From positions 178,164 to 242,163 of the forward strand of contig JAQCBT010000003.1 of assembly GCA_027621405.1 (NCBI GenBank): a stretch of DNA of 64,000 nucleotides. Reading direction: 5' to 3'. Both the position numbers and the translations under genes were made by a program. Origin of the DNA: Pseudomonadota bacterium. Its GTDB lineage: Bacteria > Pseudomonadota > Gammaproteobacteria > Pseudomonadales > Pseudohongiellaceae. A model generated the notes under the pieces. The model saw nothing but the letters and a program-made list of their open reading frames with translations, did not search any database and was not told where the DNA came from. Below, piece by piece: positions 19,141 to 27,129 of the stretch (position 1 is its first letter; each line of letters starts with the position of its first letter).

Positions 19141-19224
19141 TGCCTGGTCAGAAAATTATCGCTAACGGTTGTATCGTATTTTGCGCACCGTATAATCCCT
19201 CCTCCCCGCCCAAGGAAGTCCATC

Positions 19225-20004
19225 ATGGCACCCGAAATCTGGCAACAACTCCGCAGCGAAGCCGAACAGATGATCAGGAGAGAGCCTCTCCTGGCCAGCT
19301 ATGTATACGCCTGTGTGCTGAATCATGACAGCCTGGCATCCTCACTCAGCTTCATCCTGGCCAACAAGGTCTCAGACGATGTAATGCCCGCAGTAACCGT
19401 GAGGGAATTGTTTGATGATGCCTTCGAAACCTGCCCCGAGTGCATAGAACATGCCGCTGCTGACATCGTGGCCGTCTATGAGCGCGACGCTGCCATCAAT
19501 TCCTATTTGCCGGTAATCCTGTACCTCAAGGGATTTCAGTCCATCCAGGTACACCGGCTCGCTCACTACCTGTGGAAGAAGGATCGCAAGGAACTGGCAC
19601 TCTTTATCCAGAGTCGAAACTCGGAAGTCTTCGGCGTCGACATCCACCCCGCATGCGTTATGGGCAAAGGCATTATGTTCGATCATGCAACAGGTATCGT
19701 TATCGGCGAGACTTCGGTCATTGAAGACAACGTGTCTATCCTGCAACAGGTAACACTGGGTGGTACTGGCAACGAGAAGGGAGATCGCCACCCCAAGATA
19801 CGCTCTGGTGTATTGATTGCCGCCGGCGCCAAGGTGTTGGGCAATATCGTGATCGGGGAAAGCGCAAAGATTGGTGCGGGTAGTGTAGTACTGGATGACG
19901 TGGCACCCAATACCACAGTCGTTGGAGTGCCAGCCAAGGTTGTGGGCAAACCCTGCAAGGAATCACCAGCACAGACCATGAACCAGAGCTTTCAGTCTGA
20001 TTAA
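19225..20004 (+). CDS. cysE: Serine O-acetyltransferase
   Basis: Transfers acetyl from acetyl-CoA to L-serine, giving O-acetylserine for cysteine synthesis. The N-terminal helical domain (EIWQQLRSEAEQMIRREPLL) is followed by the left-handed beta-helix of hexapeptide repeats with VDIHPACVMGKGIMFDHATG, in which the catalytic His residues sit, and GIVIGETSVIEDNVSILQQV. It ends with the VVGVPAKVVGK loop. The 259-residue length is close to E. coli CysE (273). The start follows an AAGGAAG site. A hairpin terminator lies 11 bp after the stop. Confidence 0.95.
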   Translation: MAPEIWQQLRSEAEQMIRREPLLASYVYACVLNHDSLASSLSFILANKVSDDVMPAVTVRELFDDAFETCPECIEHAAADIVAVYERDAAINSYLPVILYLKGFQSIQVHRLAHYLWKKDRKELALFIQSRNSEVFGVDIHPACVMGKGIMFDHATGIVIGETSVIEDNVSILQQVTLGGTGNEKGDRHPKIRSGVLIAAGAKVLGNIVIGESAKIGAGSVVLDDVAPNTTVVGVPAKVVGKPCKESPAQTMNQSFQSD

Positions 20005-20014
20005 TGAAATGAAA

Positions 20015-20043
20015 CCGTGCGCTCCCCAATGGAGAGCGCACGG
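20015..20043. terminator. Bidirectional hairpin between cysE and phoH2
   Basis: CCGTGCGCTC (20015-20024) pairs perfectly with 20034-20043 around a 9-base loop. It lies between two convergent stops at 20004 and 20053, the classic place for a shared terminator, although the T-run is poor in both directions. Confidence 0.6.
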
Positions 20044-20052
20044 CATGACCAA

Positions 20053-21468
20053 CTACAGATTTTCCTCTGCGAAGGCAGCAAGCACAGATCGCGGCACACC
20101 CTGCAGCAGCACATTGCCCCCATACTCGAAACTCTTGAATCGCTCCGTCAGGTAAGTGAGCCCCGAACTGATTGGGGTCAGGTAAGGCGTATCGATCTGC
20201 GCCAGATTTCCGAGACAGATGACCTTGGAACCATTTCCCGCCCGCGTCACGATGGTCTTGATCTGGTGAGGAGTCAGGTTCTGTGACTCATCGATTATAA
20301 TAAGGCTGCTCTGGAATGACCTGCCCCGAATGTAATTCAGGGATTTGAACATCAGCGGCACCTTGTTCAATACATATTCCACGCTGCTGCTGCAATTCTC
20401 ATCTTCCCAGTGCAATGCCTCCAGGTTGTCAGTGATTGCACCCAGCCACGGCTCCATCTTCTCTTCTTCTGTTCCCGGCAGGAATCCAATGTCTTCGTCC
20501 AGCCCCTGGGTACTACGGGTAACGATGATGCGCCGATACAGCTTGTTGGCTACGGTCTGCTCGATGGCTGCCGCCAGGGCGAGGATTGTCTTGCCCGAAC
20601 CAGCCGAACCAGTGAGATTGACCAGGTGAATATCGGGGTCCATCAGCAAGTTCAACGCCATAGCCTGATAGATATCCCGTGGTTTCAAGCCCCAGGCCTC
20701 TGTTTCCATTAAGCTATTGATGTTCAGATGTAACAGGGTGACATCGGTAGCCGTTGTAGAGAGTATACGAGCCACGAACCCCTCTTCGTCGAACAGAAAC
20801 TGGTTCGGGTAGACATCCTGCCCGAACACGCTTCGACTTAACTTGTGCAGGGTACGACCCTGGTCCTGAGTAGTCTCTACTTCGTCTACCAGTTCCCAGA
20901 ATGAACCAGGAAATTCGATGTAACCCTTATTCAGGTGTTCGATATCATTCAGCATCAAGTCGCTGTGATAATCCTGGGATTCGATCCCGCAACCCCTGGC
21001 CTTCAGTCTCACATTAATGTCTTTGGTTACCAGCACGACCCTTTGGTCGGGATAGCGCTGCTTCAGGTAACCAACATCATTCAGAATCTTGTTGTCATTT
21101 AGATGGGTTGGAAGCATGACCAGGTTCTCCGGCGTCTCGATCATCATGACCGAGAGTATGCCCCCTTTATCCAGCCCATCGGGGCGCTGGATCGCTACAC
21201 CCGATTCAACTTCCGTGGGGGAAGCTCTGCCGAGTTGCTTGTCTAATTCTCTGATGGCCTGGCGGCAATCCGCTGCAATGGCATGGCGACCGCTTTTGAG
21301 TGAATCCAGTTCTTCAAGAACCGTGATGGGAATGACTACGTGGTGTTCGTCGAAATTGAGTATTGACGAGGGATCGTGGATTAATACATTGGTGTCTAGA
21401 ACATAGAATACCGGGTTAGAGGAGGTACTGCTGTCAACTGAGCTTTTGACAAGTTTCACTTCGCTCAT
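20053..21468 (-). CDS. PhoH2: PIN domain fused to PhoH ATPase
   Basis: Probable RNA helicase-nuclease. Residues about 20-170 are a PIN nuclease domain (FYVLDTNVLIHDP with the first catalytic Asp, VLEELDSLK, and VVLVTKDINVRLKA with a later Asp). Residues about 230-471 are a PhoH ATPase domain with Walker A GSAGSGKT, RIIVTRSTQGLDEDIGFLPG, Walker B SLIIIDESQNLTPHQIKTI and GNLAQIDTPYL. This layout is PhoH2/YlaK, shown in other bacteria to unwind and cleave RNA and sometimes paired with an antitoxin (PhoAT); no antitoxin-like gene is seen upstream. The start has an AAGGGG site. Despite the name there is no direct sign of phosphate control. Confidence 0.9.
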   Translation of the reverse strand: MSEVKLVKSSVDSSTSSNPVFYVLDTNVLIHDPSSILNFDEHHVVIPITVLEELDSLKSGRHAIAADCRQAIRELDKQLGRASPTEVESGVAIQRPDGLDKGGILSVMMIETPENLVMLPTHLNDNKILNDVGYLKQRYPDQRVVLVTKDINVRLKARGCGIESQDYHSDLMLNDIEHLNKGYIEFPGSFWELVDEVETTQDQGRTLHKLSRSVFGQDVYPNQFLFDEEGFVARILSTTATDVTLLHLNINSLMETEAWGLKPRDIYQAMALNLLMDPDIHLVNLTGSAGSGKTILALAAAIEQTVANKLYRRIIVTRSTQGLDEDIGFLPGTEEEKMEPWLGAITDNLEALHWEDENCSSSVEYVLNKVPLMFKSLNYIRGRSFQSSLIIIDESQNLTPHQIKTIVTRAGNGSKVICLGNLAQIDTPYLTPISSGLTYLTERFKSFEYGGNVLLQGVPRSVLAAFAEENL

Positions 21469-21843
21469 AATTATTCGAACCCCTTTCGAATGCTGATTGT
21501 GAGATTTTGAATTTATTGGCCAAAGCCGGTGATTGCCCTCCCTTGGTGGTGGTTAATTGAAGTGTCTATTATCTGCTTCGGCCATAGAGCTCCAAAGCTT
21601 TAGACAAGTCTTAAGGAACCTCTGATTAATTATGTTACAGCTCTGGCTTGCAGCCCCGAAGGGCGAGCTTGTCGCGGTTTTCTGCGAGGCTCCGCAGAGA
21701 CGCAACTTAATTAATCAGAAGATCCTTACACTAATTGCCGTAAATGACATCGATGTGACAGAAGAAAAACATGAAGCATGTTAAGCGCGGGAAGCCTCGC
21801 TGCAGATTACAGCGACGATATAGTTGTGTTGCCCTTGCAGTGA
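21469..21843. other. 375-bp intergenic region carrying a repeat element
   Basis: No gene is seen. The stretch holds the upstream region of phoH2, the 117-bp inverted-repeat element at 21612-21728, and about 115 bp following the stop of the TPR-like gene. Confidence 0.5.
21612..21728. repeat. MITE-like element with 21-bp terminal inverted repeats
   Basis: The left end (21612-21632) and right end (21708-21728) are inverted copies of each other over 21 bp with two mismatches, both reading roughly TAAGGA..TCTGATTAATTA from the outside inwards. The 75-bp interior is GC-richer and has a small hairpin (TCTGCG..CGCAGA). It has no coding capacity. The form suggests a non-autonomous mobile element or a large cruciform. 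No second copy was found in the window, and no clear target-site duplication could be set. Confidence 0.6.
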
Positions 21844-23226
21844 CTAATTGAGAGTCAGGGCAGGCTGATAGAGCAGGGTCGCCTCGGTTTCAATGGGCCT
21901 TCCGTTTTCGAGGCGGGGACGAAAATGCAGTCGCTCCAATCGGCGCCTGAACTCTGCCTCCATATCCGATGATGAGGGCACATCGGGTTTCAGCAGAGTC
22001 ACATTCAGCAATTCGCCAAAGCTCTGTACATTGTCCCGATTCAACCAGCGGCTCATTTCTGTCACCCCAGAGAGATTGAATGAAAACAGCGCGAAATTTG
22101 AATCCAGCTGATTGCCATGCTGCTGGTACGGCGCCCGCACGTAGGGGAAGGTTGGACTCCACTCGGCGAAATATAACGAAGCCTGGAGGTTGTCCAGTTG
22201 GCTCAAGTTCCATCCAGCTTCAGGAGCCCTGGCCTGTTCTGCTTCTTGCAGACTTGCATAGAAGGCCTTTTCCGGAAGCAGGCTGGGTGCAGCGAAAAAG
22301 CGAGTACGTTGCGCCGCATCCACGTCGGCGAGGGCCAGATTGCGGTATGCCACTTCGTAGGAGCGCAGCGCACGTTGGGAATTGTCGAAGACCACTTCCC
22401 AATCCGCCAGGTAAAGATTCGCCATTGCCACACCCTCCAGGTTCACTGGCGTGGCTTCCGCATAGATCTCTCGAATCTGGCCGAGCAGCCGGCGGCCCGT
22501 TTGATAGAACATGGCCTGCATGACGGCGCGGTCGCGAACGAAATCTGAGCCGGGAATAATCTGCCTGAGCTCATAGCTGGCGCGACCACCCATGGCGATA
22601 GCCTCTGCCTGCAGATGCTGCTGCTTGACCAACTCATAGAGAATGGGCACCAATCTGGTGTCGAGCCTGCCCCAAAGTCGTTCACCGGCCGCCAGGGCCA
22701 GCCAGTTGGACGCCGATGCCCGGCGAAAATGAAACGCCTGAAATTCCGGGGAATCCTCGCTTATTCCCCGCAGATGCAGGCGCGACAATTCCAGGAAGTC
22801 GGCGATCAGATCGCCGGTGATATAACGCGTCTTGGTGCGATGCAGCCACAGCAAGTGATCCTGCAGGGTCCTGGCATCAGTCCACTGCTGCCAATCCGCA
22901 TAATTGTCGATCTTCTCCTGGATGTAGGGAATCTGGGCCTGTGTGTACAGGCCTTCACTCATGCGGACTATCTGTTGACCGCGGTCCAGGGCCGCATGGG
23001 CGTCGGCGTAGCGCCCGCTATCACGAAATTCGCGGGCCAGCTGAAACAGTGGTTCCGCGAGCCGTGGATCAGTATTGCTGAATTCAACCTCGAGACTCTG
23101 CAGATCCTGCAATGCCAGAACCAGTGTGTCGTCGGGATCGACCGTGACCTGGGCGTGAAGTGAGCCATACCCAAACAGCACGGTGAATACAAGGAGAGAC
23201 TTAAACAACTTGGTAGGCTTTATCAT
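21844..23226 (-). CDS. Exported TPR-like protein with TonB-C-like tail
   Basis: Function unknown. A signal peptide (about residues 1-25, ending SLHAQ) is followed by helical repeat-like sequence (for example LAEPLFQLAREFRDSGRYADAHAALDRG near residues 56-83, a clear TPR unit, and MANLYLADWEVVFDNSQRALRSYEVAYRNL near 267-296). The last 50 residues (EAEFRRRLERLHFRPRL.NGRPIETEATL) resemble the TonB C-terminal fold seen in many energy-transducer-like periplasmic proteins. It is probably periplasmic and monocistronic. No neighbour points to a pathway. Confidence 0.6.
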   Translation of the reverse strand: MIKPTKLFKSLLVFTVLFGYGSLHAQVTVDPDDTLVLALQDLQSLEVEFSNTDPRLAEPLFQLAREFRDSGRYADAHAALDRGQQIVRMSEGLYTQAQIPYIQEKIDNYADWQQWTDARTLQDHLLWLHRTKTRYITGDLIADFLELSRLHLRGISEDSPEFQAFHFRRASASNWLALAAGERLWGRLDTRLVPILYELVKQQHLQAEAIAMGGRASYELRQIIPGSDFVRDRAVMQAMFYQTGRRLLGQIREIYAEATPVNLEGVAMANLYLADWEVVFDNSQRALRSYEVAYRNLALADVDAAQRTRFFAAPSLLPEKAFYASLQEAEQARAPEAGWNLSQLDNLQASLYFAEWSPTFPYVRAPYQQHGNQLDSNFALFSFNLSGVTEMSRWLNRDNVQSFGELLNVTLLKPDVPSSSDMEAEFRRRLERLHFRPRLENGRPIETEATLLYQPALTLN

Positions 23227-23417
23227 CGTCTATGTCTGAATGATCACAATATTACATTAGCACCAAAAGTAGAGCGCTCGCTACTATAGTTGACATGGCT
23301 CTGCAGGTTCCATGCCATCTGTATACGCCCGGTTCAGGCAACTGGACCTGTTCGCCTTTGCTGCGGGCCTTGATTATACTGACCGGCCTTCTACCCAAGC
23401 GCTTGCAGGAGAATGCT

Positions 23418-23843
23418 GTGCGAAAATTACTCAAGAACTCCGTTATCCCCCTTCTCGCTCTCACCGTAGGATTTGGCGCCGGATTCCTCGCCCAGCTTTC
23501 CGCCCAAGGCCAGAAAGTATTCGAGTTGCGCACCTATACGGCAACCCCGGGAAATCTCGACAATCTCCACGCCAGGTTCCGTAATCACACGACCCGCATT
23601 TTCAACAAGCATGGCATGGAGGTGGTTGGCTACTGGACTCCCACTGATCCGGAAAAAGCGGGTGATACGCTCATCTACATTCTGGAACATGCAAGCCAGG
23701 AAGCGGCCGATGCATCATGGCAGGCCTTCATCGCCGATCCGGAATGGCAACAGGTTGCGGAAGCATCCAATGCCAATGGCCAGATTCTTGGCGGAATACA
23801 GCGGGAATATATGATCGCGACCGACTATTCACCCATGAACTGA
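23418..23843 (+). CDS. NIPSNAP-family exported protein
   Basis: Dimeric alpha/beta-barrel family of uncertain biochemical role. The frame opens at 23295, but the GTG at 23418 has a CAGGAGA site and gives a protein starting with a basic-hydrophobic leader (RKLLKNSVIPLLALTVGFGAGF), so it is likely exported or membrane-anchored. The NIPSNAP core follows: VFELRTYTATPGNLDNLHARF, HTTRIFNKHGMEVVGYWTP and LEHASQEAADASWQAFIADPEW. A strong terminator lies 31 bp after the stop. Confidence 0.85.
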   Translation: MRKLLKNSVIPLLALTVGFGAGFLAQLSAQGQKVFELRTYTATPGNLDNLHARFRNHTTRIFNKHGMEVVGYWTPTDPEKAGDTLIYILEHASQEAADASWQAFIADPEWQQVAEASNANGQILGGIQREYMIATDYSPMN

Positions 23844-23874
23844 GTCGGGTTCGAAATCAATTGGACCAAAACGC

Positions 23875-23904
23875 AAAGAGCCGGGCAATGCCCGGCTCTT
23901 TTTC
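23875..23904 (+). terminator. Rho-independent terminator after the NIPSNAP gene
   Basis: AAAGAGCCGGGC pairs with GCCCGGCTCTTT around an AAT loop, followed by T residues. The left arm starts with A residues, so it can also act on the minus-strand membrane operon that ends at 23928. Confidence 0.9.
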
Positions 23905-23927
23905 CCCTGTTGAACAGATCTGGGGAA

Positions 23928-24077
23928 CTAGCCGTAGGCCATTGACAATAACTCTCGCACCGATTCGATCTGCAGGAACCAGTAGATGGCGGAAAAAATT
24001 ATGAAGCTCTGTGCAACCAACAGGGCTGCTGCTTCATCATCTTTCTGTTTCGTTTTTTCGTCTCTCGCATTGCTCAT
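23928..24077 (-). CDS. 49-residue single-pass membrane protein
   Basis: Not recognised. The ATG at 24077 has a GGGGGAGAA ribosome site. The product has a charged N-terminus (MSNARDEKTKQKDDEAAA), one hydrophobic segment (about residues 19-36, ALLVAQSFIIFSAIYWFL), and a short amphipathic tail. It starts 16 bp after the stop of the DUF6644-like gene on the same strand, so it looks like the last gene of that membrane operon and may be an accessory subunit. The perfect ribosome site, length and position argue for a real gene. Confidence 0.7.
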   Translation of the reverse strand: MSNARDEKTKQKDDEAAALLVAQSFIIFSAIYWFLQIESVRELLSMAYG

Positions 24078-24092
24078 TAGTAATTCTCCCCC

Positions 24093-24674
24093 TTAGCCGC
24101 TAAATCCGATCCAGCGGCCGGTAGCCGCCACCATGAACCAAACCAGGATTGATGCGATGGCTACCAACTTCGTTACCACCGGGTTCAGCTGCGAAAGATC
24201 ATGCCCCAGTAGCGGCTTGCGAACATAGAAGTGGAACAACATACCCGCCCCCAGGGCCAGCATCTTGAACCAATACACAGGCAGGTAATAAATCTTCGTC
24301 GCCACTCCACAGGCCATGAATACGCCTGTAGCCAGCAAGGTAACCAGGGCCCAGACAAAAACCTTGTGGGTCCTGTCGAAGACTGTCTGGGCTGGCACAT
24401 CCGTGAGCACCAGGTTGAGCAGGCGTCCATCGCTAGCGATCACACAACCACCCAATACGGCAAGACCGATAAGGTGAATGGCTTCGACGAAGGCAAAGGC
24501 TGCACCCCAGGTCTTGCCAATGTAGCCAAACGGTGTGGTTTCAAGCCATTCAAAAATACCCAGCAGACCTGGGTACAGGCTATCCATCCAGCCGCCATAT
24601 ACGAAAACCAGCAGCAGAAGTATGACGGCCGCGGCACCGACTGTTCTTGAGTATTCTGATATAAAAGTGGGCAT
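24093..24674 (-). CDS. DUF6644-like integral membrane protein
   Basis: Multi-pass inner-membrane protein of unknown function. The start at 24674 (MPTFISEYS) has a GAGGCG site; an ATG five codons earlier does not. About five or six hydrophobic segments are visible. Conserved-looking charged residues sit inside or next to them: EAIHLIGLAVLGG with Glu and His, RTHKVFVWALVTLLATGVFM, and KMLALGAGMLFHFYVRKPLLGH. The pattern of membrane-embedded His could bind haem or a metal (inference). It is a paralogue of the next gene upstream, 71 bp away, with which it shares the ExxH motif and the GF/TG pattern. Confidence 0.6.
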   Translation of the reverse strand: MPTFISEYSRTVGAAAVILLLLVFVYGGWMDSLYPGLLGIFEWLETTPFGYIGKTWGAAFAFVEAIHLIGLAVLGGCVIASDGRLLNLVLTDVPAQTVFDRTHKVFVWALVTLLATGVFMACGVATKIYYLPVYWFKMLALGAGMLFHFYVRKPLLGHDLSQLNPVVTKLVAIASILVWFMVAATGRWIGFSG

Positions 24675-24745
24675 CACTTGTCGCCTCAATAATCGTTTTT
24701 CAGTTTTCTAATTGTTCTTTAGCATGGTTTACAAGATGCAATATT

Positions 24746-25315
24746 CTAGAATCGCGTTTGGCCATCGACACATCCTGCCAGGGTACTCATGAACTCTCCC
24801 GGGAAAGAACTGCAGTCGAACCAGTCATAGGCAATGAAGCGACCGCAGACCACGATGATTGACCAGAAACCCAGCGACATCATAGCGCCCATGCGAATCC
24901 TCGACGGCGCCCTGGCATCAGTATCCCAACTGGATACCGACTCATTCATGCGCTTATGGAAAAGATACGCATTGATCGCGCAGGCCACGAGCAACACCAT
25001 CTTGATCCTGAACCAGATGCTCTGGGATGTGCGCACGGGAACCGCGTAGAACAATAAGATGCCCGTGATAAACATCACGGTGAATCCAATCAGCATTGGT
25101 ACGTTCAATCTATGGGCGATCTTGCTCGCAGGAACATCCGGTAGAGCGAGACCCAGCATGCGCAAGTCGATCAGGAACAGCATTCCCAGGCTGACCATCA
25201 GGGTCAACACGTGGGTAGACTCCACCCAGTTATACATATAGTAGGATTCGTGCAGCATGGTGCTCCACTGCATGTCGTCCAACCATACGGCAAAGTTGTA
25301 AACGAGTTCGTTCAA
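24746..25315 (-). CDS. DUF6644-like integral membrane protein, paralogue
   Basis: Probable first gene of the membrane cassette. The frame starts with a TTG at 25315, preceded by GGAGG. Membrane segments and motifs parallel those of its neighbour: WVESTHVLTLMVSLGMLFLIDLRMLGL, KIAHRLNVPMLIGFTVMFITGILLF, and INAYLFHKRMN. Each has an ExxH in the first helix and a later His near an Arg. A C-terminal Cys-containing tail (FDCSSFPGE..LAGCVDG) is unique to this one. Two non-identical subunits plus a 49-residue third protein suggest a small membrane complex. No substrate is evident. Confidence 0.6.
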   Translation of the reverse strand: MNELVYNFAVWLDDMQWSTMLHESYYMYNWVESTHVLTLMVSLGMLFLIDLRMLGLALPDVPASKIAHRLNVPMLIGFTVMFITGILLFYAVPVRTSQSIWFRIKMVLLVACAINAYLFHKRMNESVSSWDTDARAPSRIRMGAMMSLGFWSIIVVCGRFIAYDWFDCSSFPGEFMSTLAGCVDGQTRF

Positions 25316-25602
25316 GATGGATAACCTCCCCGCTGTGTTCGGGCTATTTTGATTTTTTCCCGATTTTATCGCCAGTACCGGGTCGCAGTGTACGATTTAA
25401 CCGTTAATCAACATTGAGATCGATCAATATCGATGCAACTCACCGCGGCACCAGCCTGCAATCCATAGTCTGTTTTCGATCCCCAGAGCCAGGTCTTTAG
25501 TCGGATCAACAGTATTGATTTTTTTATTTGAAAGCGGGCGCAAGAATAACGCATCGTTCCCCGGGGAATCCAGCGCCTTGCGCTCACACACAGCATGTCA
25601 TG

Positions 25603-26688
25603 TCAGGCAAGATGCTGCTTGCGGTATTCAGAGGGAGTCACGCCCTTGATCTGGCGAAACGCATTATTGAAAGGGGTGATCGACTGGTATCCCACAGACA
25701 GGGCAATTGTGAGCACAGGCAGGTTCTGGCTCTCTCGGTCCGAGAGCACCTGGCTCGCGTCTTCGATACGGTACTCATGCAACATGGCATTGAAGTTTCG
25801 AAACCCGAGCTGCTTGTGAATAAATGAGCGCAATCGATATTCGGGGATATTCAGCTTCTTGGCCAGCATGGAAATGGTGAGACCGGCCTCCCGGTAGAGC
25901 CGCCCATCCTTGAAAGCCCGGTTGAATGTATCCACATCGAATATCTCACCGCCTTCCAGCTCTGTCTCCGCGGCGGGTTCTGTCACCTTCCTGATGGCCT
26001 GGCTCAGGGAAACAAAATCGAAGCGCATGGCAGCGAGCAACATACCCAGGGTCAGGACCGCAATGGTCATCACGATGACCGTCTGCAAGGTCGCATTACT
26101 GGAAGATCCGCCGGGTATGAAGAAATTTTCCAGGAACACCACGAGAAAAATGAGAGCGCCCTGCACCCCGATTATGAACCAGCGAAAGATACGCCTGTCT
26201 TCCACCAGGTCTGCCCGCCATCCCTTGAGGGTCCAGTAAATTGCGAAACCCACGAAGACCAGCTGCAGAATATCCATGCTGGTGGCCAGCAGGGCCGAGC
26301 CGCCACTGAGTCCCTCGCCGCCGCTGAGATTTAGCAGTGACAACACCAGGTCCAGTGATACTTGCATGGCAAAAGCAGCGCCGAGGGTTATCGGAAACCG
26401 TTGCTGCTCCTGGAAGATCAGGAAGCAGTAGATCATGAACAGACCGCAAATCGCGCTGGTGGTTACCGAGACGAGAATCGAAATACTACTCAGGTCGATG
26501 CGAAACTCAGGTGCGATGTTGCTATTGGTCATACCATTGAGCAGATAGAACACCACGAAGACCGCCATGAGGCCAAACACCTTGGCACTGGCGGCGCGGG
26601 GATCGGTCTTCAGGTAACCGGCAGCCAGCAGCAGCACGGACATGATCGCGACGATCTGTGCAGTAAACAAGAGCATGGGATTGGGCAC
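25603..26688 (-). CDS. AraC-family regulator with N-terminal membrane domain
   Basis: Membrane-anchored transcription factor. The GTG start at 26688 has an AGGAAG site. Residues about 5-225 hold about seven hydrophobic segments; residues about 250-361 are an AraC DNA-binding domain with two helix-turn-helix motifs (TISMLAKKLNIPEYRLRSFI, and TIALSVGYQSITPFNNAFRQ followed by IKGVTPSEYRK). The architecture suggests sensing of a membrane or periplasmic signal with direct gene control. It is divergent from a TonB-dependent receptor across 441 bp and lies 287 bp upstream of the DUF6644-like cassette on the same strand; either could be its target. Confidence 0.88.
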   Translation of the reverse strand: MPNPMLLFTAQIVAIMSVLLLAAGYLKTDPRAASAKVFGLMAVFVVFYLLNGMTNSNIAPEFRIDLSSISILVSVTTSAICGLFMIYCFLIFQEQQRFPITLGAAFAMQVSLDLVLSLLNLSGGEGLSGGSALLATSMDILQLVFVGFAIYWTLKGWRADLVEDRRIFRWFIIGVQGALIFLVVFLENFFIPGGSSSNATLQTVIVMTIAVLTLGMLLAAMRFDFVSLSQAIRKVTEPAAETELEGGEIFDVDTFNRAFKDGRLYREAGLTISMLAKKLNIPEYRLRSFIHKQLGFRNFNAMLHEYRIEDASQVLSDRESQNLPVLTIALSVGYQSITPFNNAFRQIKGVTPSEYRKQHLA

Positions 26689-27129
26689 GAGCTACTTCCT
26701 AAATGTCGATCTGTAGGGCGATCTGAACAGTGTTTTCCACATTACCGGAACCTCAGGAAGAATACAAAAAGCGCGGCATCGTGGTCACCGGCCTGAGTCG
26801 CGGTCAACATGGCCAACACATCACTGTATCGACGCAGTAGGCAAAGACTGGATCAGCCTCCGAATGCATGTCCTTCGCTGCCTTTATACCCACAAAAAAC
26901 CTGACTATTTTCAGCGTGTTACGTCTCATCTCAGATTTCGAACATACGATCGATATCAATTGCTTGTGCCACTGCGAGCCTCTATACTTCGGTTAATTGT
27001 TGCGTCTGCGCTATTTACCAGGCTTGGCGAGAAGCTGGAATCGTGCGAGAAATGAGGCCACAACAACTCATCCCGAACAGGCTGCAGCGAGATAAAAATA
27101 TTCTCAGAGAAGTAATCAAGGGAGACACC
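26689..27129. other. 441-bp divergent control region between AraC and TonB receptor genes
   Basis: No gene is supported here. It must carry the promoters of both divergent genes and, by analogy with AraC systems, operator sites; no repeated operator could be identified by eye. A candidate promoter for the receptor is annotated at 26960-26988. Confidence 0.45.
26960..26988 (+). promoter_or_regulatory. Candidate sigma70 promoter for the TonB-dependent receptor
   Basis: TTGCTT and TATACT are spaced 17 bp apart. The -35 element is weak, which would fit activator dependence. The match was made by eye. Confidence 0.3.

Noticed and set aside
20053..21468. PhoH2 as the toxin of a PhoAT toxin-antitoxin pair
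   Set aside because: No small antitoxin frame overlaps or directly precedes the start at 21468.
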